The notes beneath the pieces are model-generated. The model made no database searches. It was not told the origin of the DNA and saw only the letters and a program-made list of their open reading frames with translations. 64,000 nt of DNA from Acholoe squamosa (lineage: Eukaryota; Annelida; Polychaeta; Phyllodocida; Polynoidae), in assembly GCA_949317995.1 (NCBI GenBank), contig OX439047.1:46377505-46441504 (forward strand), written 5' to 3'. Position 1 is the first letter of the stretch. Each line of letters starts with the position of its first letter. Both the position numbers and the translations under genes were made by a program. This document shows positions 10,820 to 24,200 of the stretch, piece after piece.

Positions 10820-11543
10820 CCCTCTGAACAGATTGTAACCCACCTCTAGCATGGGATCAGTGATCCCGTTTCCCATAGTGTTATGGCCTCAATGGGATCA
10901 GTCCTGGATGCTAGAGGCAGGTGATGTCAGGGATGTCAACACAAATTAAAAAAACAACTGACGGCCGTCAGTCACTGACGGACGGCCTAGGGACAGAATC
11001 ATTAGCCCTTTAATTGTTTCTGGTTCTATTAGAGCTTGGAGTATGATTATTTGGTTCACATCATAACCTCTTGACCTACTTTTAACTCAAAACGAGGCTC
11101 ACGGAGATCACCTGCCTCTAGCATCAGGCTGGTCAAGATCACCTGCCTCTAGCACTACCAGTGATGTTATTTCCCATAGCGTTACGGCCCCAATGGGATC
11201 AGTCCTGGATGCTAGAGGCAGGTGATGTCAGGGATGTCAACACAAAAAAAAACAACAACTGACGGCCGTCAGTCACTGACGGACGGCCTAGGGACAGTAT
11301 CATTAGCCCTTTAATTGTTTCTGGTTCTATTAGAGCTTGGAGTATGATTATTTGGTTCACATCATGACCTCTTGACCTACTTTTAACTCAAAACGAGGCT
11401 CACGGAGATCACCTGCCTCTAGCATCAGGCTGGTCAAGATCACCTGCCTCTAGCACTACCAGTGATGTTATTTCCCATAGCGTTACGGCCCCAATGGGAT
11501 CAGTGGCGCCAGCCAGAGGCACGTGATTTCTGTTCAGAGGGGA
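10818..11543. mobile_element. 726 bp TIR element with internal 301 bp tandem duplication
   Basis: Perfect 15-base inverted ends, TCCCCTCTGAACAGA at 10818-10832 and its reverse complement at 11529-11543, bound the element, which abuts (TA)n on the left. Inside, a unit of 301 bases occurs about 2.2 times; for example GTCCTGGATG recurs at 10901 and 11202. Within each unit CTAGAGGCAGGTGAT faces ATCACCTGCCTCTAG as inner inverted repeats, and a CTGACGGCCGTCAG palindrome recurs. No protein is encoded. A diverged relative lies at about 61740-61930. Confidence 0.7.
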
Positions 11544-12107
11544 TATATAAATCCATTAGAAGGTTTATACAGGGGCATAATTTGACTTCTAATAGGACTG
11601 TATTTGGCCGAATATTTTCACAATTCTTTCAGTTCTTTTAGGTTCAAGCCTTATGCTTTGCACTTAACACAATCATATTCAATCACAGAAAGTTACCATT
11701 TATCTTAATAATGTGAGAATTGTTTCTGGGAGAAAAGTGGAAATAGTACATATATACATTGTATTTTTCGACAGGGTTCTATAGTGATTTTTCAAGTCTA
11801 TAAGACATAAGCCTGCATAATTTTTCTTTTTAAATCAGTATAAGCCCAGACTTATGATCGGGGACATACGGTAGTTTACTTTTAGACAATTTTTATTTCT
11901 ATTCTATTAGCTGTATTTTATGGACCCAAAACCCTTCTATTGCAGATGTTTAAAGGGACCTTAGAGTTGTAATTCATATGTCTGTATAAGACCAAATGTA
12001 GGTCATTGCCAAGTATGTTATTTGATATAGATCATATTGCCTATAATATAGACCCACTAATTATTTAGTGCTATTCCTGCAATCATATTGGCACGTTTTC
12101 AATACAG

Positions 12108-12232
12108 GTATGTGTTGGAAGATCATGATGAACAGCCGTTACAAATTGGATAAGAAATACCGGGCACTAAGAGATGGGAAAAGGACCAGGCAAGACAACC
12201 AAACTTACCAACGAGTACTGAGAGAGGCGAAG
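12108..12232 (+). CDS. ITPR-like exon 1 (first recognised)
   Basis: Acceptor TACAG, donor AAG|GTAACA. It starts two bases into a split codon and ends in phase 0. The basic helix NSRYKLDKKYRALRDGKR matches the NRYSAQKQYWKA region at the end of the ITPR suppressor domain. The preceding exon(s) were not identified. Confidence 0.75.
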
Positions 12233-15200
12233 GTAACAGTTTTGGGCATCTATAACACTTCTAATAGGGTAAAATCGGGTGGTATCACACACTATACTAC
12301 CCCGTGAATTTTAGCTTCAGCTGAAAACGTTCTAAGATATTGAAAACATATTTAATTTGATATTTTCTATTCTTTCCCTGCCAGCTTGATACGATGTATC
12401 TGATAAACATCTGAAATATCCCTGTTCATGCATATTTCATAGTGCTTACACAATGGGTAGAAGGGTGTCTCTAAAATCATTTAAAAATTGATTCAGGAAA
12501 TATCAATCACCACAGGGTAATATCACTCATTAATTAGGGTAATATAAATCATAATAGGTGGCAGACCCCCTGCACTACACTGTAAAAACAGTGTTTAGGG
12601 ATTAAGCACTAGTGTTTAGGACTTAAACACTTCATTAAACACTATTTTGTCCCACTTTTCTAAACACTTATTTTGAGCTAAACGCATTCAATTTTAAACA
12701 TGTTTAACTTTGAAGTGTTTAACCAAGTGTTTAAATCCTAAACACCTAAACACTTCAAGTGTTTAGGTGTTCGACAGAAAGTGTTTAACAGCTAAACACT
12801 TAAACACTTCAAGTGTTTAGGTGTTTAAATGCTGGTGTTGAGAAAATTTGGTGTGTATTTTTAAACACCTTTTTTACAGTGTATAGATACTGACTCTTCA
12901 AAATTTGCAATTCTTTAATTTGAAAGACACATAGGCTGTTATAGAAACAGTTTTTCCTCTTGAATCCATATGTAGTAGCATTATGAATATTATCCCTGAA
13001 ATCAATGATATATAAGATTTTATTCAAAAATATTAAACAAATGTGACAATTAGTTAAAAATCGGAACACAGGGTAATATCACTAAACGTTGACACCCCTC
13101 AAAGTGCCAACAATCAAGTTAGGCCCTTTAACAATTTCCCACGAGCTGCAGGACCTATAAATCTATCAAACTCTATTTTTGGAATTTTTCTATGACCATT
13201 TGACTATTCTGTGGAGTCATACAAAGAAAATGCTTGATATTACCCCCATGCACGCACAGTCTCACAGTCATCATAATAGAGGATCACTTTATAGGAGTAT
13301 AAGTTTAAACAGATGATACATTCCTTGGGGATTCGAATTAATTTTTGATACATTTTGTCTTGGCAGCAAGTAGCTGATGCTGAAGCTGGCGACAATGATG
13401 CAGACCAAAGGAAACACCATGGAGAACCACTCATTTATGGCCAGATAATAGAGGTGAACATTTTATTATGCTTTATAGGTGCTTCATCAGCTTTTCTCTC
13501 TGGGCTTAGTAATCCTGTTCTCAGTTCTTAGTTCAATGTCTCTAATAGCCTGCTAGAAGTTCCAGTTGTTATCAAAGCCAAGGCATACTCAATTTAACAG
13601 AATAACTAACTAGATATCTTGATTAAATCGCCCTTTTATGATGTTAACTGCTTGGGTGATCCGGGAGGCACCTTCGGCTTCCTTGAATCAACTCCCTGAG
13701 AACTTTGCTGACAATAACTCACTGAGTATGTATACACGATGTAAGTGAAAACCCCTTTAGCAATCAGAAATTAGTTGATACAAGTAAATGACTGCACTTT
13801 TTAACCATTATGCTACACCATCATTTATATCCGTATAATTTCCAGTTACGTAATATGTTTTCTGGACAATACCTCCACATCAGCACAACAACTCCATCTC
13901 AGATGGAAAACAGATACATGAAGGTACGACAGCGTTCTTTCTTAAAGAATCATTTCAAATTATCACAATATTCATTCTCATCTTGTAAATCTTTGTGGTT
14001 CGTGACAGGGATTCCCATGCAGGATGAATTTAGAATCGTGTATTATATAGTCCAATAAATGGATAAATCGAATTGAATTGGCCTGAGGAGTCCTTCATCT
14101 AAATTGGATATAATGCGTGTTTTGGGAAATATCAATTGGTAAATCTTTCTGTCATTGTATCTCTTTCACATTCTAGGTCGAACTAAGGCCATTTCATGCA
14201 AATCAGACCAAGTTCAGAGTAATGCCTAAGTATAAGGTCAAAGCAGAGGGAGATGTGGTAGGTATCTTTTGTTTGGATTTAGTATCCTACTGATATGGTT
14301 ATAAAATCAAATCTTTAGAATAACGGATATAACCATAAAATTATAATTCATGTCGAAATATGAAATCTGAGAGAGCAATATCTAATATTCATTACAAAAT
14401 CATCCATCGAGAGCCAAGGACTTGTCATTTTCTGGATTTAAAGTGCCCATCAAATTTATATTAAAGCTAATTCCCGTGCTTTAAGGGCAGTAATTTGAAG
14501 TATATGTCAGCTGGGTAACCAGTCCAGTGTTTCTCTTTCCACGAGGTTTACATATTTGGTTTTAATTTCAAAAGTAGATCCAAACCAAATCTATCATTAC
14601 AGGGTCTGTGGTCTAGACTGTAACAGATTTATTACCTTCTTTTTTTATTGATTTGCAGGTGACTATCGGGGACCAGGTTGTCCTTGAGAGCCTCAAATCA
14701 CCAGGACATTATGTGCACATGAGTGACCTAGTACTTCCAGATCTCAATCCGTTGCCACTCTGGTAAGTTACCCTTTGTTAGTAACCCTTTTCATGGGTAT
14801 CAGTTAACAAAACGGCAAATCTTGGTGCTAATATAGTATTTAGTTTTGCTTACCAGTCACAGACTGTCAGGAATTTCCACTTTTTTGCATCCATTATTTT
14901 TCCCAAACACCCATTTCGTTCCAATCACCCATTTATAGTAAAGCATACTCTACATCATATATAATTGCTGGTGCTATATTTCAGCCATGAAGCCAACCTG
15001 TCTGTGAAACCCTCCACCTTTACACTGTACAGAAGTTGTTCACCACCACTCACACAGGAGGATGTTATCAGGGTATTTCATCAGTTTAATCTTCCTTCAT
15101 TCGTTTTGCTGTTTACATTCATTTTCATCAAATTTTGATATCAGTTTGCCCTTTTAGATGGCATTCTGTGCACAAGAGTACATGGTACTTTTCTAAAAAA

Positions 15201-18200
15201 TAAGTTAAAAGTTAGTCCCAAAAATGGGTATCACCATACATAATGGTCTCCCTTGAAGACAACTTGAATCTCACTACAATGGTATGCATGCCTGTCCTCA
15301 CTCCCTCATTTCAGGGAGGGGATGTATTAAGACTTTTTCATAAAGAGGTCGAGTCGTATATCTGTGCAGAGGGGAACTCGGGACTCAATGCGGAAATTAC
15401 TCTCGATGGTGAGTGAATGTATAATCATTGTAGGTATTTCTGATATATCATGTCACCCATGTGTGTAGAGAACCATGTAAATAAGTAGCACAACTGCACA
15501 CTGATGTAATCGTCAAATAGTAGATGGTTCTGCTTGCTATAACTGCAGCAGGAGAACCTACACTAATCCCAGAGCAACAGACCAACCTGTCGTTTTGCAA
15601 GTTGCGTACTATGTATCATACACATACTCTGTTTCAGTTCACTGTAGGGTTCGTAACGTTGATGTGCAAGTCCCAAAGACTGTGTTTCCTTCGTCATCAG
15701 CAATAGTCTACTGGCAGATAGAACCTGTAGGAGAAAGTTACTCAGGTGTGTGCCAGAATAGATGCGTTCTATATCCCTCAACCCATACCCAGTTTAATTA
15801 ACATCAACATTGGTTGATCAATGCCTAATTCTGCTTACCTGCAGAATTTAATTCAGCTTTGCCTGGCTCTCCCTGCAATGTTGTACTGACTTCTAGGTCG
15901 AATCCCACAATGCAATCTAACCCTGGAAAGTTCTTGCAATTTGGGAACTCTTGCAGATAGGGGGACTTGCCTTTACTGCAAATTGCAAGGCTTCTAACAT
16001 GCCATTGCATTTTACAAATCCGACTGTTGCAATTAAACTGACCCATCACCCTTGCAATGTAGATCTGTAAGTTGCGTTAGATTCCAATGCCATTCTCCTT
16101 GATATTGAATTTGCAAGTTGTTGTAAGTGAGCACAGTGCAGAATGAGACCGAAATTGAACTCTGTGTGTAATTTATACAGACATTTTGCATACAAATTGC
16201 AGGGTATGGGGCTAGTTTAGATTGTATAGTGGGACTTGGGTTGCAAGTTGAAGTGAACACACATCCCTATTTGTCAATGACTTTATCCACATTTCTGTAA
16301 ATTGCAAGCTAATTCTGTAAATTGCAGAAACTTTTCACTTAAGCGATGGAAAATTTCTAAATATAAAGATTGTAACTTCAGTGCAAATCTACAAGGGATT
16401 CCTTGCCATTAAAGCCCCCTGTAGCCGTTATAGGTCTTGCAATATAAGGAGAGAGCCCCAAATTGCAACAGATGAGTAAATTGCAGAAACTTCTCAGCCA
16501 AAATTGCATCGTGGAATTTGACCTTCTCACATTCCCTGAACAGAATGTCTTCATTTTTATTTCCCAACGTATCAGCTGTTGTAAAGTGAATGTATAAGGG
16601 TCAAGGTAAACTGAAAGGACTTTGATATTGTAGGCATGCCGCTAGTAACATAAGAGGTTCAGCTCTTATTTGACCCACTCTTATAAGGGAGTTCGACAAA
16701 GCTGACCCTAATATCTGGGTGCTGGAGACTCTCCAAGTCTCAAATGTTTCTCATTGTAGTGATTCCTAAGATACCCATTTTGCAGGTCTTGATAACAGTC
16801 ATTTTCTTTTTCTTTTTAGGTGAAGTTATGCGCTGGGGCCAACAGGTGCGCTTACGCCATGTAGTCACACGTCATTATTTCAAAGTGTTGAGTGATGACC
16901 GTGTGTCTGTGACCCGGGATAGAGATGACCCTTATACCATCTTCAGATTCCATGCAGTCACACAGGTAAAGAGCTATTTTGTCACATGTCTATTTATATT
17001 GGTATAATGATTACTAATATGTAGACATAAGCACTGATTTGTACGTTATTATTTGAGTGGTGAGATTTTCATTTGAGGCCTTATAAACATCCCAGCATTA
17101 TTACTTAACCCATTGAGGGCTAGCATCGACTATAGTCAACACCATGGTAGGCCTAGCATTGACTATAGTTGACACCATGGCAGGCCTAGCATCGACTATA
17201 GTCGACACCAGTTATATAGGATTAGTATAGGAATTGAAAATAGGCTCGTCCTCTAGGAAATATACTTTTTTCAGAGGCCGTCCCCATGGCCAGGGCAACA
17301 ATTTTTGCTCTGCCCTTAAAGGGTTAAACCCTGCTTGAATTGATTTCATATAATTTTTGTCAACTCATCTGCACACGTCCTCAGTAAGGGAGGCTATTGA
17401 GCTGGGTAGCCCCATGGCTATTTGTGCGTATCCGGGTTGACAGGTATAATGAATACATGTTAAATGTCTTACAACGCTACCTGTTATGTCTAATCAACCT
17501 TTAATTTCTTTAAAGAAACTGGCCAAACAGGTATGCATTACACTTAACCTCTGTGTTGACTACACCTCTTACCCAGTAATACCCTTTTCTGTCTAAAATT
17601 ACTTCCAGAATTGCCATTGGTTGGTGTTTTATTGTGAGGAATTTTGACTCAAAGTGCAGAACAATAGTCTTATTCTTTCTTGTAACTAAAACAGGGGTAT
17701 TCGTTATTTCTGTTAGCAATACATGTACGTTTGCACATTAGTCGTTAATTCCATATAGGAAGACTGACATTTCTTTTGAAAGTAGTATTAAAAAGATGCA
17801 TTGAAATAGACTTTGCACATTGTTGTCCTCTGATTGTTATCATTAAAGAGATTTGTAATGGTAGCTAGAGGACGTGTAAATGTGAATTTCCAAAGGGTAT
17901 GCATTGTAGATGGACAAAATTGATACTTCTCTTTCAGCGACACACCCTAATGTTCATTCACAGCCTCTTTTAAATTAAAGTTTTAAACAGATCATAGTAT
18001 TCATTATTAAACATTATAGTACAAGGAGTAATAATTTACAAGTAATTGATTCGTTTGTACCATTGGCACCTTTTTAGATGTCCAGCAAAGAGGTATGGTC
18101 AAAATAGGCTTTAGTATCTTCAAAATAAGTAGATCCTTTATGTCCTTCACTTGAAACAATATGTTTTTTTTTCTTATAGCATATTAAGGTTTTCATCTAG

Positions 18201-21200
18201 TTTTGTATCTATTAGTTATAAGTGGTATGTGCCAGTGATGGGTGAAGACATTTACTACAAGCGTCTCTGATACTGCTGTCTGATGATGTCATGATAATTA
18301 AGGGATTGGAGCTCATGGCAGGAAGAGACATGATAAATATGTGTTTGCCAACTTGAATAATTCACTCCAGCCAAGCTCTTATCCCACAGAAGGCCCCTCA
18401 TCTTCAGATTTATTCATTCTAAGATTCTGTGATAGAAATACTACATCAAGTCACCAATTGTTGAAGGTATCTGTGGCATTTTCTGAGCCGGGTATGTCCC
18501 TATCTCACAATGTCTTTGTAAGATAGAGGTAGTTTGGATGTGGTCCCTATAGTTAAAAAACGGCTTGAACTTTAGGTGGGCTCTCATTCACAATTGGGGA
18601 TCTTTGAGACCTGAGCGTTTCACAATCCTTTCTTTCTGTTGTTAAACTAGCACATTCCCATAGTCAATGTGAAAATACAGTATAGTTGATGAGACACATC
18701 GACAATTTTCTGGAGTTTGCACATGTATTTCTATACACTCTCTGCACACTATGTAGGGATAAGTATCATGGTTTTAGTCTTCAGTTTTCTATTATCTGAT
18801 ACTGAATGTGAATATCACCTCTTGCAGTGCAAATCAATGAAAAGTTTGTAAGTTCCTACCAACAAGTAAAATATCGAGTATAGGTAAATTTTCTTGTACA
18901 AATTACCCCATAGCTTACCACTTTCTGTAGAAAATTGATCAGTAGAATTCCCACATGATTAGACTAATGCAACTAATACTCTAGATACACATAATAAAAT
19001 GTCATCAATAGGGAAGTAATGTCTAAATATTAGAGATAATTGGACCCATTAGACCAGTATATTTAACCTTCCATATGGAAATCATTCTCAAGTACTATGT
19101 GAAACCTATGATGTTGCTTTTCCTTATGGGTACAACATTCTGATTGGATGGTTATAGAGTCTATAAATTATTCACTCCTCTTCCTGATATGATGATGAAT
19201 ACCATGTATGGTATTGTATGATCTTTTATTTAAAAAGAAACACAAAAAAACATCGAACATTGTTCCTTCTGAAACCCCGCCCCATGTGATTGTAGAAGGT
19301 ATGCTTTATTGTATCATTCATGCAACAAAGAAATGTCAACGTTGTATACCATTCAAAAGTGTGAAACACATGTGTATATTAAATCCTTTTACTATTCCCA
19401 GCTCTCCAACAATTCGAGTCACAATATCGACATCTGTTTGTTCCCCAGTACCCTCTACGATGTATCTATCACCAATGCTGCTGTTATTGCAGGAGGACTT
19501 CATGGGGACATATTCCTTCTGCAGGATAGAACACCTAATGACACAGGGCTGGCTTCATGCAACACAAGGTAAGTGCAACTAAGCTTGCATAGAAAAGAGA
19601 AATCAGATGGTACGCAACTTCACCTTCTCCAAAAAAGAAAACCTCAAACCATAGAGGAGGGAGTGCAATGCAGATGCCACAAACCATATATTTCACTAAA
19701 TAATAATCAATAACTATTGTTCTCATTAATTGTCTATTTCCAGAGGACTTCTTACTAAGTAAGCAAAATGTTCTTGCAAATCAACATCCAAAGAAAAAGT
19801 CCACGTCCAAAAGCGACTTTAGCTGGACAACTGCCTCACTCCTAAAGGTATGTACTCACTCTGAACTTATCACAATATTATGGTGACAAACAAACCCTGA
19901 TAAAGGCGTGCCCACCATGTGCAGTGAATTCATCTTAAACTAATATATCCATAGATCCGTGCTGGAACGAGTTGATTTATCTTTTCTCTGGTATGTAACT
20001 CTCTAAAAACCATTGGCTACTTTGTTAGAATAATCCAATAACAATGTTGTCTATCTTGATTAACTATTGCTCTTCTTTGCCAAAGCTGGGAATAGCAAAA
20101 GAAATGCAATTTGCCGATGTCTTCACAATGCAACCTGTGCAAGGAGAGCAATTGGCAGATTGCAAATTCATGGCTGGACAGCTTCCAGTTTTGCAGGAGT
20201 TCAACGAGGAGGTTTGTTATTAAATCTCATTGGTCAATGGGGTATATTCCATGGGAGTTGTAGGCCTTTGCATAGCAAAAACTGATGTCATCGAACTGGG
20301 AAAATTATGAACGCTAGTGAAGCTCATCCATAGTTCTCCATCTTCATACATAATCTAAACATGAACTAATTCTAATTTACACTGATTTATTGAATTTTAC
20401 ATTGGAATTTATGTCCATACCTTCTTTCGGTCTGTGATATCGTTTTAACCCTGCTTTTCTAGATATCACGCAATCCAGATTACCTATGGCATAACAGGTC
20501 CAGATGTCTAAAGGTGAGTCAGCCTTATCCTCATCTAGCATCTAAGGTAATGAATGATCCTGTTCGAACTGAATTACCGCTGAGGAGTTAGCCACATGGA
20601 CCATTACAGGGGTAGACACTAACACTGATCCAGTCGCTTGATGGTCATTAGTTTTGGCTGCTGGCCAGCGAATTCTTCTATATATATACCTGTGAACTTG
20701 GCCATTTGGCCACCTATAAACCTGAAAATACATTGATATTTATATATAGCAATGTATTTTCAGGTTTACATATACTATATATACTACTTTTACTAGGCAG
20801 TTGGCCAAATTGGCCAAAGTCCCAAATGTTAGCATCTACCCCCTGCTACCATGAAGGATACCAGGGACCAAGACCCTTTCAAAAACTTGGTGATCTATAG
20901 CTAGGACAGTCATTTATGGTGCATACAGTTAAGGATAAAAGTAGTAGATAATGTAGCCCATAGGCCCTCTTATTTCTTGAAACCCTAAAAGGTGAAGCAG
21001 GCCATTAAACTTAATGACCTACGATGATACTATTTGTGTCCAGCCAAGGCAAAAGGGCCCCCCAAGGGGAAAAGTCAATTTCTAAATTCAAGTCATGAGC
21101 TTTTCAATGATGTATTACATAAGAAAATATCTCTCCTAGTTTTTGAGTTATGGGTCTATGAATTTGGGTGATCACTGACCTATCGCTATCCCAAATAAGC

Positions 21201-24200
21201 TCTAACTAGCATATTTCCCAAGATAACGCAAGATTAGTATAAGTATGCATAATTATGCAAATGAGGAAAATTATCATATTCTTTAAAATCATTTTCTCAT
21301 AGAATTTGACCTAGAAATTGGATTTTTACCATTTTTTGAGTACATTTATCCCTGTGAGTGGGGCTATCAATGGGCTTTTTTATTCCTCTATTTTGAGTGT
21401 AAATCTTGTTTCCATGGCAACACATATCAACAAATACACTGATTTATGCCCTGAAATTCCCTAAAAACGTTCTATTTGCATTCCAAATTTGGAAGGTTTG
21501 GACTAAAAATGGAAATTTCCCTTTAGGACTATTGAAATCCTCATGAAAAACTAGTATAATAGAATTTTCGGTCTAGTTTCCCCTTTTTAAGCCTTAGTGG
21601 TGTCCCCCTGGTGGTCAGAATTGGTACTAATCCCCCTTGGATGGTCCATTTAGCTTGCTGGCTCACAAATGTTTTGTAGATATCTCATAGTGCCTGTTAA
21701 CCCAGATAGCCCTACTGCCCTACATGTAGGACGCCTATGTGACATCATGGGAAGAGGTCTATATCCACAAATAAACTTAACAGATATGGAAGTAAAATGT
21801 TACATCCTATAGTTCTAGGCCCAAGGCTTACAAAGATGTTCCATGTGGGTATTTTAGGTAATTTTATGACATTACACACATGTCCCAAAACACCTACTAC
21901 GTAGGAAATTACCTTCCCGTAAAGATTTGGACCTTTTCAGAGGAGAGAGACGCCCAAAGTCCTACTGTCCTACATGTAGGACGGTGCTAATCTCTGGATC
22001 CGCTATAGCTAAAGCTTTGAAATTTCTTGTATGGCATAAATGGCCATATATAAGCGTATTTGATAGTTTCTGGCACTCTTGTACAGGAATTGTGGTTTCC
22101 ATGGCAACCAAAGGAACACTCTGAAAGGTACAATGATAACTATATGGGAGACACATTCTAAGACTATGATGGTATCAATATAATCATAATCACGTTCACA
22201 GAAACAAACTAACGCCAAAACAAACATCTATTTTCAGATGCTTAAGGAGCTTAATGAGTTCATGCTTGTTGGCGGAAAAGGTAAAAAGCCTAGACAAAAG
22301 CTGTTGAGGAATTTCAGAGTGAGTAGAAAAGATTATTTATTGGTGATAAAGATACTGCACAAACATAACTCTTCATATAGATGGCTTATATTCAATCTAT
22401 TGTCAGAGGTTAAATAGGTAGATATTCCCTTGCCTTGAAAGAACACTGCATGTATATTATTCATTTGCGCACTTACCTCATATGCTCGACAGGGATCTTT
22501 AGAGAATTTCCCTGCTTGCCTATCTCAGTTAGAGAAGTTATTTCTCATAGCACCCCGCACTCTTCAAATTCATAACGTTTTATTTCCCTCCTTTCTTTAA
22601 GGCACATGACATTTAGTTGCCTAATTTTGATGTATACATGTAATAATGGCGTTCAGTAAGATTTGTTGTGGGGTATCAATTACTTTGTGGCTAATTACAT
22701 AAAATCTTTCCTATTCTACCATAGGTTATCGAGGCACTCATACAGCTACTTCAGCTAATACAGGACAACTTCACAGAGAGGTAAGATGGAAAAGGATACA
22801 TAAGGACACTGCCTGGTCAAGATTATGTTTGATATTTTCCAAATTACAGGAAATTGTAATCTCAGTCTTATGTAAATTCTCTCTGCATAACTCTTGCAGT
22901 GGAAGAGAACGACTATGCATCACATTGAGCTGAAAAGAAATAACTAATGATTAATAATTATATCATATTTGTAGATCCCCTGTGCATGTTATAGACGCCG
23001 TATATGAGGTTCTTCGTGTCTATTGTTTGGGAGACAGCAGGAAAAACGAGCTCTACTTATCTCGGCATCATGGGTTCTTTCTGTCCCGTCTCAGTGAAGA
23101 GGTAGGTATATGACTATGGTGAGAGAAGGAATAAGAACCAATCAGCCTACTATCGGATGCAAATGAATTTACTGTATGATAATGGTGTGAACGGTTACTG
23201 GGGGAATTATAATAATGGGGCTGTAATCAATAATGTATTCCTGTTTTAGTTGCTTTATTTTGGGAACCAATAACTTAGTATTTCCTTCTTTGGCACCTTC
23301 GAAATGAGGCTGTGTCTCTTATAGTTGGTCGATCTACATTATTCTTTCACGATGTAAAAGTAGACGATCAGGATATTCTTTTTACTAGATATATGATTCC
23401 TTTATTTGGAGGATTAAAAATATCTTATCTTTCACCAAAGTTTGAGTCCAAGAACCTAAAACTGTGAAAAGACATGGACTTCCCAACTTTTAGGCTAAAA
23501 TTACTATGAAAAGTTGGTGATGCCCCCCTAATTTTATCAATTCATCTTTCAGAGTACCAATGAAGTTATTTTTAAAGATGTTTTTATGGTTTTTGTATGT
23601 CTTATAGTTCAAATTCTGCAAAGCAAATGTATGTTTTTAAAAACTAGCTATAAATGGCATTTTTGGCTGATCTTTTGGCCCCATCTTTCATCGCTGCATT
23701 TGAAGTGATCTGTAATAATAAATCATAAATGGAGCAAGAGGTAGAAAAACATGGACTTCCTAGCATATATATGTGTTCTTTGAACATGCTGGATTGCTTA
23801 GATTTTCATGCATGTGGTTTGATTATTCATTTCCTTACTTCCTTGACCTAAATAACTGTGTTTTAAGGTCAGTGAGTGAACCCACTTATTCAAATGGAAG
23901 TTATACGGTTGTTTATCTGATTTATTCACTTCTAACATGTGTTTATGATATCTCTGACTGATATTTGATGTCCCTGGCCCATGACATCAAAGTTTTGATC
24001 TGTTGCTGGGAGAAGAAAAATCAACATTTTTACGAAACGGCAGTTCAAAAGGTTATAAATATGAACATTCCCGATTCTGATTACTATACTACACTAGTCT
24101 TAAAATGAGTCTACAATTAGGGAATTCTATATAACTATTAGGTGAAACAAAGCCCTAATCAGCCTAAAGTGAAATAATGCCCTAATCAGTTCCAAATATA

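Noticed and set aside
6079-12107. Upstream exons for the N-terminal suppressor domain
   Set aside because: Scanned for frames resembling GDIVSLYAEG-type sequence with fitting splice sites; nothing convincing was found, so none is reported.
19208-19582. 124-codon frame as a separate gene
   Set aside because: Only its end (exon 11) continues the ITPR-like protein; the upstream part is intron read-through before the acceptor at 19492.
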